DNA of 6,686 bases from an uncultured Collinsella sp. (GTDB lineage Bacteria > Actinomycetota > Coriobacteriia > Coriobacteriales > Coriobacteriaceae): assembly GCA_900553705.1 (NCBI GenBank), contig USEK01000080.1, positions 1 through 6,686 of the forward strand, read 5' to 3'. Under the pieces are notes generated by a model. It was not told the DNA's origin. It did no database searches and worked only from the letters and a program-made list of their open reading frames with translations. Each line of letters opens with the position of its first letter. The first letter of the stretch is position 1. Shown in pieces: positions 1 through 6,641 of the stretch. Position numbers and translations under genes: made by a program.

Positions 1-4
1 ATAC

Positions 5-11
5 AAAGGAG
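5..11 (+). promoter_or_regulatory. Ribosome binding site of the Mrp-type ATPase gene
   Basis: AAAGGAG lies 6 bases before the ATG at 18 and is close to the ideal anti-16S match. It supports that ATG over the in-frame codons downstream. The window begins only 4 bases before it, so the promoter and anything else upstream cannot be seen. Confidence 0.85.
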
Positions 12-17
12 TCATAC

Positions 18-848
18 ATGGGTTGCGAGCACGCACAGGCTGCCGGCGGACAAACGTCGCCGTCGCAATTTGAGGAGAACACGCTGTCCGAGGTCAAACG
101 CGTCATCGCCGTGCTTTCCGGCAAGGGCGGTGTCGGCAAGTCGTTTGTCACCGGTGCCATCGCCACCGAGCTTGCCCGTCACGGCTACAAGGTCGGCGTC
201 CTCGATGCCGACATCACCGGTCCCTCTATCCCCAAGATGTTCGGTATGAGCGGACGCCACGTCCATGCCCTTGGCAACCTTATGCTGCCCGAAATCTCCG
301 AGCACGGCGTCAAGGTCATGAGCTCCAACCTGCTGCTCCAAAACGAGACCGACCCCGTCCTTTGGCGCGGCCCGGTCATCGCAGGCGCCATTAGGCAGTT
401 CTGGAGCGAGACCTCGTGGGGCCCCATCGACTACCTGCTGGTCGACATGCCTCCGGGAACAGGCGACGTCGCTCTCACCGTCTTCCAGTCACTGCCCGTC
501 GACGGCATCGTCATCGTCACGAGCCCGCAGGATCTGGTCTCGATGATCGTCGCCAAGGCGGTCAACATGGCCGAGAAGATGAACGTCCCCATTCTGGGCA
601 TTGTCGAGAACATGAGCTATATTGAGTGCCCCGACTGCGGCAAGAAGATCGAGGTCTTTGGCAAGAGCAAGCTCCCCGAGGTCGCAGAGCGCTATAACCT
701 CGACATCTTGGGCACGCTTCCCATCAATCCGGCACTCGCCGAGGCCTGCGATAAGGGCGAGGTCGAGACCGCGCTGCCCGATGGCATGTTGCCCAAGGCA
801 GTCTCTGCCGTCGAGGCCGTTACCCCGCACGAGACCGACGAGGCCTAA
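18..848 (+). CDS. mrp: Mrp/ApbC/NBP35-family P-loop ATPase, probable iron-sulfur cluster carrier
   Basis: This 276-residue cytoplasmic ATPase belongs to the MinD/Mrp branch of the SIMIBI P-loop NTPases. Family members bind and pass on Fe-S clusters to apoproteins in an ATP-dependent way; that role is family knowledge. The sequence shows a deviant Walker A, SGKGGVGKS at residues 34-42 with the signature lysine at 36 and the P-loop lysine at 41. The Mrp signature DADITGPSIPK starts at Asp63, and Walker B is VDMPPGTGD with Asp143. The ENMSY segment is followed by CPDC, with Cys204 and Cys207, the paired cysteines that bridge a cluster across the dimer in this family. The first 25 residues are a poorly conserved lead-in with a single Cys3, whereas many anaerobe homologues carry several N-terminal cysteines there. 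No MIP18-like N-terminal domain is present. The stop codon abuts the GTG of the next gene, so the two are surely cotranscribed. The start rests on the strong ribosome binding site. Confidence 0.93.
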   Translation: MGCEHAQAAGGQTSPSQFEENTLSEVKRVIAVLSGKGGVGKSFVTGAIATELARHGYKVGVLDADITGPSIPKMFGMSGRHVHALGNLMLPEISEHGVKVMSSNLLLQNETDPVLWRGPVIAGAIRQFWSETSWGPIDYLLVDMPPGTGDVALTVFQSLPVDGIVIVTSPQDLVSMIVAKAVNMAEKMNVPILGIVENMSYIECPDCGKKIEVFGKSKLPEVAERYNLDILGTLPINPALAEACDKGEVETALPDGMLPKAVSAVEAVTPHETDEA

Positions 849-2120
849 GTGAACGCGAGCGCCTTCTATGACGTCCTGGTAATCGGCGGCGGGGCTTCAG
901 GCCTCGCCGCTGCCATTACGGCCGCACGCGCTGGCAAAAGCGTCTGCATCGTTGAGCGCGATGTCGCCTGTGGCCTTAAGCTCCTTGCGACCGGTAACGG
1001 CCGCTGCAACCTCTCCAACGAATCGATTGATCCTCAGCGGTATAACCACCCCGCATTCGTCGAATCCGTCATGGGCCCCCAGCCCGAACAAGAGCTTATG
1101 GGTTTCTTCTCCTCGCTGGGTATCATGACAACCTCCGAGGAAGGCCGGCTGTACCCGCGCTCCCTTCGCGCCGAATCGGTGCGCGACGCGCTTCTCAACG
1201 TTTGCGACCGCCTAGGTATCACCTTAATCTGCGGAGCCAACGTTGCCTCGGCGCACAAAGCTTCCGAAGGCTGGGCACTCCAAATAGACCGTCCAGCGCG
1301 GGTGCTCAAGGCAAAAAAGCACGACGACCGAAAATCGGAGCTCCGCTCGCTTCGGAAAGCGCTCGCCGATGTCCCTCGCAAGAACGAGGCCCTGCAGGCA
1401 CATGCCGTAATTATCGCCACGGGCGGCAACCCCACCGGTATCGCCGATACGTTTCGCCTCCCCCTCACTTCGCTGCACCCCATCCTCTGCCCCGTATCGG
1501 CAACGATCGCTGGCGATCGGGCGGCACTCAAGACGTTGGATGGTCTGCGCGTCCGCGCCCGCTTGACGCTCGCCCGTAACCATAGTGAGCTCTGGCACGA
1601 AGACGGTGAAGTGCTGTTTCGAACCTTCGGCATCTCGGGCGTCGCTGTCTTCAACCTCTCCCGTCGTATCCAGCGCGGCGATACGATCCTGCTCGACGTT
1701 TTCCCCGACCTCTCTAAAGACGAGCTGCTCGATATGCTTAACCAGCGCGTTAAGCTGCTCGGCGGCTTTTCGCCCCGCGATCCCCGTTGGCTCGACGGCA
1801 TGCTCGCCCCGCAACTCTCCTGCGTCGTCTGCACAGCGTTTGAGCAGTGCCATCCAGGCTCCAACGATGTCATCCACCTGGTCTCGATCCTCAAGCACTT
1901 TAAGTTGCTCGTCGAGGGTACAGCCGAGGAGCGCTCGGCGCAGGTCACGCGTGGTGGCGTATCTGTCGAGAGCATCTCAACACCCAGTCTACGCGCGCGC
2001 TGCGTTGTCGACGCCCCGCTTTACGTCTGCGGCGAAGCGCTCGACATCGACGCCGATTGCGGAGGCTTTAACCTTGCGTGGGCCTGGCTCTCGGGCATTC
2101 GCGCTGCAAGCAGCTTGTAG
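849..2120 (+). CDS. BaiN/RdsA-type (HI0933-like, COG2081) FAD/NAD(P)-dependent oxidoreductase
   Basis: This 423-residue flavoprotein has the usual family length. The N-terminal Rossmann motif is GGGASG at 13-18, ending in the ribose-binding acidic residue Glu36. The family hallmark ATGNGRCN is at 47-54, IIATGGN follows around 188-194, and LFRTFGISG lies at 256-264. The C-terminal FAD-closing part has TRGGVSVESI near 367-374, CGEALD around Glu396 and GGFN at 405-408. No signal peptide or membrane segment is seen, so it is probably cytosolic. The family includes Clostridium scindens BaiN, once assigned to bile-acid dehydroxylation, but most members are housekeeping flavoproteins of unsettled substrate, so bile-acid activity should not be assumed. 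Residues about 154-182 form a lysine/arginine/glutamate-rich stretch that looks like an insertion before the ATGG strand. GTG is the start: it follows the upstream TAA with no gap, and a GAGG at 840-843 inside the mrp end can serve as ribosome binding site, so translation is likely coupled. Confidence 0.9.
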   Translation: MNASAFYDVLVIGGGASGLAAAITAARAGKSVCIVERDVACGLKLLATGNGRCNLSNESIDPQRYNHPAFVESVMGPQPEQELMGFFSSLGIMTTSEEGRLYPRSLRAESVRDALLNVCDRLGITLICGANVASAHKASEGWALQIDRPARVLKAKKHDDRKSELRSLRKALADVPRKNEALQAHAVIIATGGNPTGIADTFRLPLTSLHPILCPVSATIAGDRAALKTLDGLRVRARLTLARNHSELWHEDGEVLFRTFGISGVAVFNLSRRIQRGDTILLDVFPDLSKDELLDMLNQRVKLLGGFSPRDPRWLDGMLAPQLSCVVCTAFEQCHPGSNDVIHLVSILKHFKLLVEGTAEERSAQVTRGGVSVESISTPSLRARCVVDAPLYVCGEALDIDADCGGFNLAWAWLSGIRAASSL

Positions 2121-2130
2121 CCGCGCAGTC

Positions 2131-2136
2131 TATAAT
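2131..2136 (+). promoter_or_regulatory. Possible promoter -10 box (TATAAT) before the second flavoprotein gene
   Basis: A perfect TATAAT stands 11 bases after the stop of the upstream gene, in the only clearly AT-richer stretch of a GC-rich region. No good -35 hexamer is found 16-18 bases upstream; the bases there read roughly AAGCAG. There is also no TGN extension. If used, transcription would start near 2143, giving a leader of about 58 bases that contains the hairpin at 2151-2174. It could equally be a chance match. Confidence 0.35.
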
Positions 2137-2150
2137 CAAAAACGCATTCG

Positions 2151-2182
2151 GGCCGTCTGGGATACCGGACGGCCTCTTTCTT
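2151..2182 (+). terminator. Hairpin with T-rich tail: intergenic terminator or attenuator
   Basis: The arms GGCCGTCTGG (2151-2160) and CCGGACGGCC (2165-2174) pair over 10 bp around a GATA loop, followed by TCTTTCTT. The one non-Watson-Crick pair is U-G when read as + strand RNA and would be A-C on the other strand, so the rightward transcript is the intended one. It starts 30 bases after the stop codon at 2120, a normal terminator distance. However, no promoter is visible between its tail and the ribosome binding site at 2189, so transcripts of the next gene must pass through it. Confidence 0.7.
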
Positions 2183-2188
2183 GCCTCT

Positions 2189-2194
2189 AAGGAG
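2189..2194 (+). promoter_or_regulatory. Ribosome binding site that fixes the start of the COG2509 gene
   Basis: AAGGAG lies 6 bases before the ATG at 2201. The reading frame is open back to an ATG at 2078 inside the preceding gene, but that codon lacks a ribosome binding site. The 41 residues it would add span the intergenic hairpin and match nothing in the family, so 2201 is the start. Confidence 0.88.
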
Positions 2195-2200
2195 ACCTCG

Positions 2201-3841
2201 ATGATCGAAATCACCCAAGTCAACGCGTCGCTCGATGAAGCCGGCGATGAAAATGCCTGCCTCATTGTTGGCAAGCGAGTCGCCAAGCGCATCCTACGTT
2301 GCAAGGATTCCGAGATCAAGTCCATCGAACTCCACCGCAAGTCAATCGACGCTCGCAAAAAACGAGACGTCCATTTTATCCTGAGTTTTCGTGTTGAGCT
2401 GACTAGTCCCCACCTCGAGCGAGAAGCGGTCGACAGCGTTGCCGAGCGTGACCGCTCGCGCGTACGCGCGATAGAAGACGATGAGCCTTCATTCCCCTCC
2501 CCCGTCTCCGACGCACCTCAAGAACGCCCTGTCGTTGTCGGCGCCGGATGCGCCGGCCTTTTCGCTGCGCTCACGCTCGCCAAAGCAGGTCTTAAGCCCT
2601 TGCTTATCGAGCGCGGCGACCCGGCATTTCGCCGCTCGCAGGCGATCGACCTCTTTCTAAAGGAGCGCATCCTCGACCCCGAGAGCAATATTCAGTTTGG
2701 TCTGGGCGGCGCGGGGACCTTCTCGGACGGCAAGCTCAATACGGGAACAAAAAATCCCGCCCATCGCCTTATCCTCGAAACCTTCGTCGAGGCGGGTGCG
2801 CCCCGCGATATTCTGTGGGATGCCAAGCCGCACATTGGCTCCGACATCCTTCCCAAGGTTGTCACCGCTATATCCCAGCGCATCGAGCAGCTCGGAGGTG
2901 TCGTCCGTTATCGAACGAAGCTCGTCGACATTCGCACCGACGCGTCTGGCGCCATCACCGGTATTGATGTCCAATCGTCCCAAGACGCCACTTACGAGCC
3001 AATCGAGACAAGGCACCTCATCCTCGCCTGCGGGCATTCTGCTCGCGATATTTTTGAGCTCCTTAAGGACCACAACGTGGCCCTCGCACAAAAGACCTTT
3101 GCCATGGGCGTTCGCATCGAGCATCCGCAACGCGACATCGACAGAGCCCAATATGGAGCCTCGGCGGAACATCCAGCGCTCGGGGCGGCTCCCTACAAAC
3201 TTGTTGCCCATCTTCCCAACGGCCGCAGCGTGTTCTCGTTTTGCATGTGCCCCGGCGGACAGGTTGTTGCCGCCTCTTCAGAACCGTGCCATCTGTGCGT
3301 CAACGGGGCCAGTCTCAATGCCCGCGACGGACGCAACGCAAATGCCGCCCTGCTCGTTAACGTCACGCCTGAGGACCTTCCCAACGATGACCCGCTCGCC
3401 GGCATCGAGCTCCAGCGTGCCTGCGAGGCGGCCGCCTATCGCCTGGGCGGTTCCAACTGGAACGCACCGGCACAACTCGTCGGAGATTTCCTCGCAGGAC
3501 GCGCCAGCAAGGCGCCCGGAAAGGTAAAGCCCACCTATCCGCTCGGTGTGACCTGGACGGCAATTGACGAAGCCCTACCGCAGCATATCGTCGAGTCACT
3601 CCGCCTGGGACTTCCCCTACTCGGAAAAAAGCTACGAGGCTACGACCGCCCCGATGCCGTTCTTACCGGCGTGGAAACTCGTTCGAGCTCACCGGTCACT
3701 GTCACCCGAGACCGAACGTGCCACGCCGTGTCGACCCCGGGCCTCTACCCTTGTGGTGAGGGAGCTGGATATGCCGGCGGCATCATGAGCGCGGCCACCG
3801 ACGGCATCCGTTGTGCTGAAGCCCTGATCGCAGACCTCTAA
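2201..3841 (+). CDS. COG2509-family FAD-dependent dehydrogenase, function unknown
   Basis: This 546-residue protein has the usual length of its family, whose physiological substrate is not established. Residues 1-105 form the small N-terminal domain typical of the family, including the KSIDARKK segment, and end in an acidic, proline-rich linker. The FAD Rossmann motif is GAGCAG at 114-119, with the common proline replaced by Cys117, and the ribose-binding acid is Glu137 in IERG. Strongly conserved family blocks follow. QFGLGGAGTFSDGKLNTG lies at 165-182, AGAPRDILWDAKPHIGSDIL after it, then ACGHSARD, and SFCMCPGG at 346-353. The C-terminal GEGAGYAGGIMSAATDG begins at 519 and closes over the flavin. 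Cys363 and Cys366 form an extra CxxC just after the CMC block. No transport signal or membrane segment is seen. It is unrelated in family to the flavoprotein upstream. It lies 80 bp downstream on the same strand and may be cotranscribed if the intergenic hairpin is leaky. Confidence 0.9.
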   Translation: MIEITQVNASLDEAGDENACLIVGKRVAKRILRCKDSEIKSIELHRKSIDARKKRDVHFILSFRVELTSPHLEREAVDSVAERDRSRVRAIEDDEPSFPSPVSDAPQERPVVVGAGCAGLFAALTLAKAGLKPLLIERGDPAFRRSQAIDLFLKERILDPESNIQFGLGGAGTFSDGKLNTGTKNPAHRLILETFVEAGAPRDILWDAKPHIGSDILPKVVTAISQRIEQLGGVVRYRTKLVDIRTDASGAITGIDVQSSQDATYEPIETRHLILACGHSARDIFELLKDHNVALAQKTFAMGVRIEHPQRDIDRAQYGASAEHPALGAAPYKLVAHLPNGRSVFSFCMCPGGQVVAASSEPCHLCVNGASLNARDGRNANAALLVNVTPEDLPNDDPLAGIELQRACEAAAYRLGGSNWNAPAQLVGDFLAGRASKAPGKVKPTYPLGVTWTAIDEALPQHIVESLRLGLPLLGKKLRGYDRPDAVLTGVETRSSSPVTVTRDRTCHAVSTPGLYPCGEGAGYAGGIMSAATDGIRCAEALIADL

Positions 3842-3860
3842 CGCACAAATTCCAGCGCGC

Positions 3861-3915
3861 AAAAGACATAGGCCCCGAGCTCCACAGGGAACTCGGGGCC
3901 TGTTCGCTATTTCTT
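3861..3915. terminator. Shared bidirectional terminator between convergent genes
   Basis: Arms GGCCCCGAGCTCC (3871-3883) and GGAACTCGGGGCC (3888-3900) flank an ACAG loop. Read leftward, as in the uvrB transcript, all 13 positions pair, one of them U-G, and the stem is followed by TATGTCTTTT (3870-3861). Read rightward, that position is a C-A mismatch and the tail TGTTCGCTATTTCTT is weaker. The hairpin therefore probably serves uvrB best while also ending the flavoprotein transcript. It begins only 6 bases after the uvrB stop codon. Confidence 0.85.
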
Positions 3916-6147
3916 AAACCGTGCACCCTGGCGTTTTCTGCCCGATGCGAACGTGGAACCCTTGCGGGCCTGCGAGCGTAAGCGCTCGATCGTCTCGTCC
4001 TCAGACGCACCCTCGAGCATCGCCCGAATCTGAACGACAGCATCGCGCAGGCGCGCCGCCTCCTCAAAGTCCATAGCGGCAGAAGCGTTACGCATATCCT
4101 CTTCCATGGTTTCGACGATCCGCACAAGCTCGTCATGCGGCAGTTCTTCCAACTGCTCCGCAAGTGTCTGCTCGGGCGCCACCGTTTCCGGCACACCGCC
4201 CTCGCCCGACTCATCGGGCGTATAGAATGCGCCATGGCCAAGAGAGTCGCCCTTCGAGCGTCCCTTGGAGCCCACAGTTTTTTCGGCCTCGGCAATAAAA
4301 CTTGAGATGTCGTTGATGGCCTTGCGCACTGTCTTGGGCACAATGCCATGTTCTTCGTTATATGCCATCTGAATCTCGCGACGGCGCTGCGTCTCCTCGA
4401 TGGCCTCTTTCATCGAATCGGTCACAACGTCTGCATACATGATGACTTCGCCATCGGCGTTACGGGCCGCACGGCCAATCGTCTGAATCAGCGAACGGCG
4501 GTTGCGCAAGAAGCCTTCCTTATCGGCATCGAGAATTGCCACCAGTGAGACCTCGGGAAGATCCAAGCCCTCGCGAAGCAGGTTGATGCCAACGAGAACA
4601 TCGATCTTGCCCTCGCGCAGCGTTCGCAGGATCTCGACACGGTCCATTGTCGCCGTATCAGAGTGCATGTAATTGACCTTAATGCCCGCGTCGAGCAGAT
4701 GGTCGGTCAGGTCCTCGGCCATGCGCTTGGTCAACGTGGTCACCAGCACGCGCTCCTTGCGGGCAACGCGCTCGCGAATCTCGTCCTCAAGATCGTCAAT
4801 CTGGCCGCGTACTGGACGCACGTCAATCTTGGGGTCGAGCAGGCCGGTCGGACGAATAATCTGCTCCACGTCGTTTTGGCTCACCCGCAGCTCGTAGTCG
4901 CCCGGCGTGGCCGAAACATAGATAAACTGGGGTATCCTTGCCTCAAACTCATCGAAACGAAGCGGGCGGTTATCGAGCGCCGAGGGCAGGCGAAAACCGT
5001 GTTCCACCAGCGTCACCTTACGCGAGCGGTCACCTTCGTGCATGCCGCGAATCTGCGGTACCGTCACATGGCTCTCATCGATGATGCAGAGCATATCCTT
5101 AGGAAAGTAATCGATTAGGGTAAACGGCGGCTCACCCGGCTTGCGACCGTCCAGATGACGCGAGTAGTTCTCAATGCCGTTGCAAAAGCCCATCGTCTCG
5201 AGCATCTCAAGATCATAATCGGTACGCTGCTGCAGACGCTGCGCCTCGAGCAACTTGTCGGTCGCCTTGAGCTCCGCCACGCGCTTCTCGCACTCTTCGC
5301 TGATCGATTTCAGAGCCGCCTTGACCTTCGGCTTCTCGGTCACGTAGTGCGATGCCGGCCATACGGGAATGGCCTCGTACTCACGAAGCATCTCACCGGT
5401 GACCTCATCGATCTCGGCAATCAGCTCGACCTCGTCGCCAAAGAACTCAAACCGCAACGGATGCTCGGCATAAGGCGGATACACGTCAACAACATCGCCG
5501 CGCACGCGGAACGTGCCACGCGCCAGGTCATAGTCATTGCGATCATATTGAATGTCGATAAGTGCATGGATAAAGTCATCGCGCTCGAGCGGCACCTTCT
5601 TGTCGACGTTTGGAGCCAGACCCGCATAGTCCTCAGGAGAGCCAATGCCATAGATACACGAGACCGATGCGACAACGATCACATCACGTCGAGAGAGCAG
5701 TGACGCGGTCGCCTGATGGCGCAGCATCTCGACCTCTTCGTTAATCGAGGAGTCTTTCTCGATATATGTATCGCTTTGCGGCACATACGCCTCGGGCTGA
5801 TAGTAGTCGTAGTACGAGACGAAGTAGACCACAGCGTTATTGGGAAAGAACTCTTTGAGCTCGCTCGCAAGCTGAGCGGCGAGCGTTTTATTCGGAGCCA
5901 TGACAAGGGTCGGCTTACCCAAGGCCTCAATGGTTTTGGCCATCGTAAAAGTCTTACCCGAACCAGTCACACCCAGCAAAACCTGATAGCGGTCTCCGTC
6001 CCTCACGCCCCGCACAAGTGACTCAATGGCCTTAGGCTGGGAACCAGCGGGCTCGTATGGAGACACGACCTTAAACGGCACATCAGCGCCCTCAACGCCA
6101 AAGCGCTTAAGTTCACCACCAACGCGTTCTACTTCAAATTCCGCCAT
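3907..6147 (-). CDS. uvrB: UvrABC system protein B, excision-repair helicase/damage-verification subunit
   Basis: UvrB receives DNA from UvrA, checks the lesion by threading a strand behind its beta-hairpin, and recruits UvrC for incision; this role is family knowledge. The 746 residues carry every landmark. Walker A is GVTGSGKT at 59-66 with Lys65. The damage-probing hairpin YYDYYQPEAYVP is at 112-123, and Walker B DESH is at 357-360. An SATPG block follows, and helicase motif VI QTIGRAAR is at 555-562. The YAD/RRR region (ETQRRREIQ) comes next, and a UVR domain that binds UvrC lies at about 674-709. The protein is longer than the 660-675 residues usual in E. coli and Bacillus. It has about 20 extra N-terminal residues, a longer linker before the UVR domain, and a 33-residue basic tail ending in RKRQGARFKK. 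The start is the ATG at 6147, preceded by AGGAG. The in-frame ATG at 6168 would place that AGGAG inside the gene. uvrA is not adjacent on the downstream side, and no SOS box is evident upstream. Confidence 0.97.
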   Translation of the reverse strand: MAEFEVERVGGELKRFGVEGADVPFKVVSPYEPAGSQPKAIESLVRGVRDGDRYQVLLGVTGSGKTFTMAKTIEALGKPTLVMAPNKTLAAQLASELKEFFPNNAVVYFVSYYDYYQPEAYVPQSDTYIEKDSSINEEVEMLRHQATASLLSRRDVIVVASVSCIYGIGSPEDYAGLAPNVDKKVPLERDDFIHALIDIQYDRNDYDLARGTFRVRGDVVDVYPPYAEHPLRFEFFGDEVELIAEIDEVTGEMLREYEAIPVWPASHYVTEKPKVKAALKSISEECEKRVAELKATDKLLEAQRLQQRTDYDLEMLETMGFCNGIENYSRHLDGRKPGEPPFTLIDYFPKDMLCIIDESHVTVPQIRGMHEGDRSRKVTLVEHGFRLPSALDNRPLRFDEFEARIPQFIYVSATPGDYELRVSQNDVEQIIRPTGLLDPKIDVRPVRGQIDDLEDEIRERVARKERVLVTTLTKRMAEDLTDHLLDAGIKVNYMHSDTATMDRVEILRTLREGKIDVLVGINLLREGLDLPEVSLVAILDADKEGFLRNRRSLIQTIGRAARNADGEVIMYADVVTDSMKEAIEETQRRREIQMAYNEEHGIVPKTVRKAINDISSFIAEAEKTVGSKGRSKGDSLGHGAFYTPDESGEGGVPETVAPEQTLAEQLEELPHDELVRIVETMEEDMRNASAAMDFEEAARLRDAVVQIRAMLEGASEDETIERLRSQARKGSTFASGRKRQGARFKK

Positions 6148-6152
6148 GGATA

Positions 6153-6157
6153 CTCCT
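6153..6157 (-). promoter_or_regulatory. Ribosome binding site that fixes the uvrB start
   Basis: On the minus strand AGGAG lies 5 bases before the ATG at 6147. It overlaps the codons between an upstream in-frame ATG at 6168 and this one, so the longer 753-residue version is unlikely to be the product. Confidence 0.85.
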
Positions 6158-6172
6158 AACTCATACATCTGC

Positions 6173-6178
6173 AGTATA
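6173..6178 (-). promoter_or_regulatory. Possible uvrB promoter -10 box (TATACT)
   Basis: Minus-strand TATACT sits in the 51-bp gap after the transglycosylase stop codon. Transcription would begin near 6166, downstream of the ATG at 6168, which fits the start chosen at 6147. The hexamer 17 bases upstream reads TAGGAC, a poor -35 match. No terminator hairpin separates the two genes, so read-through from the upstream gene is also possible. Confidence 0.4.
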
Positions 6179-6198
6179 CGCGGGCGGTGGGCTTAGTC

Positions 6199-6641
6199 CT
6201 ATACGAACCGATCGGGATAGAGAGTCTTATATCGAACCCAGGCATTATTGACGCGAATCAGATAAGCCTGAGTTTCAGGGAAGGTAATCGCATTATGGAG
6301 TGACGTGTTCTGCTGCGCCCATCCGTCGACATTGCCCATACCGGCGTTATAGGCGGCGATGGCACTATCCGTCGACCCGTTGAAATAGGTTAGAAGATAC
6401 GAGAGGTATGCGCAGCCAAACTCGATATTCGTAGCCGGATCGTTAAGGTTGTCGGCTGAATACTCCCCACCGTCGACAAGGCCCTTGGCGATCATATCAT
6501 GGGCAGTCTCAGGCATCAGCTGCATCAATCCCTGAGCACCCTGATTCGACTCGGCCTCGGGATCCCAATTCGATTCCGACTTAATGACAGCGCACACCAG
6601 ATACGGATCCAGATTATGCGAAATACTGGATTGCTTTACAT
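6199..6641 (-). CDS. Lytic transglycosylase, Slt-type GH23 catalytic domain, 5' end missing
   Basis: This gene encodes a murein hydrolase that cleaves the MurNAc-GlcNAc bond with formation of 1,6-anhydro-MurNAc; that reaction is family knowledge. About 146 C-terminal residues are present and cover almost the whole catalytic domain. The catalytic glutamate is in IKSESNW (codon at 6576-6574), followed by GAQGLMQLMPETA and the substrate-groove motif AIAAYNAGMGNVDGW. The frame is open to the right edge of genomic sequence, where it reads SISHNLDPYLVCAVIK. DPYLV is a conserved part of the fold, so the GTG at 6597 is an internal valine codon and not a start. An N-terminal signal peptide or membrane anchor would be expected but lies beyond the break. 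The enzyme therefore probably acts outside the membrane on cell-wall peptidoglycan, but the export signal is not seen. The gene ends 51 bp before uvrB on the same strand. Confidence 0.9.

Noticed and set aside
1034..1975. 313-codon minus-strand open frame opposite the BaiN/RdsA-type gene
   Set aside because: Its product is Ser/Arg-rich with no recognisable motif, as expected for an antisense shadow of a high-GC gene. The plus-strand gene has all family motifs.
2078..2200. Longer N-terminus for the COG2509 gene starting at 2078
   Set aside because: It would start inside the preceding gene without a ribosome binding site and would translate the intergenic hairpin. AAGGAG before the ATG at 2201 is decisive.
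2697..3527. 276-codon plus-strand open frame inside the COG2509 gene, in another frame
   Set aside because: It is low-complexity Ser/Pro/Arg sequence lying fully within a well-supported gene, with no conserved motif.
3783..4349. 188-codon minus-strand open frame over the 3' end of uvrB and the intergenic gap
   Set aside because: It is Arg-rich, runs through the shared terminator and overlaps the uvrB reading frame, which is clearly the coding one.
6148..6168. Seven extra N-terminal residues for UvrB from the ATG at 6168
   Set aside because: The AGGAG for the ATG at 6147 lies inside this stretch, and the likely -10 box would start RNA downstream of 6168.
6148..6240. LexA/SOS operator upstream of uvrB
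   Set aside because: I looked for a CGAAC-N4-GTTCG-type palindrome or the E. coli CTG-N10-CAG form. The CGAACCGATCGGG near 6203-6215 lies within the transglycosylase end and does not fit either.
6199..6597. Complete short transglycosylase gene starting at the GTG at 6597
   Set aside because: The frame stays open upstream and encodes the conserved SISHNLDPYL segment before this codon. There is no ribosome binding site in front of it.
1..6641. CRISPR arrays, tRNA/rRNA genes, IS elements, phage or defence genes
   Set aside because: No spaced direct repeats, RNA gene motifs, transposase motifs or accessory-type genes are visible. Coding sequence fills nearly all of the window and the largest gap is 80 bp.
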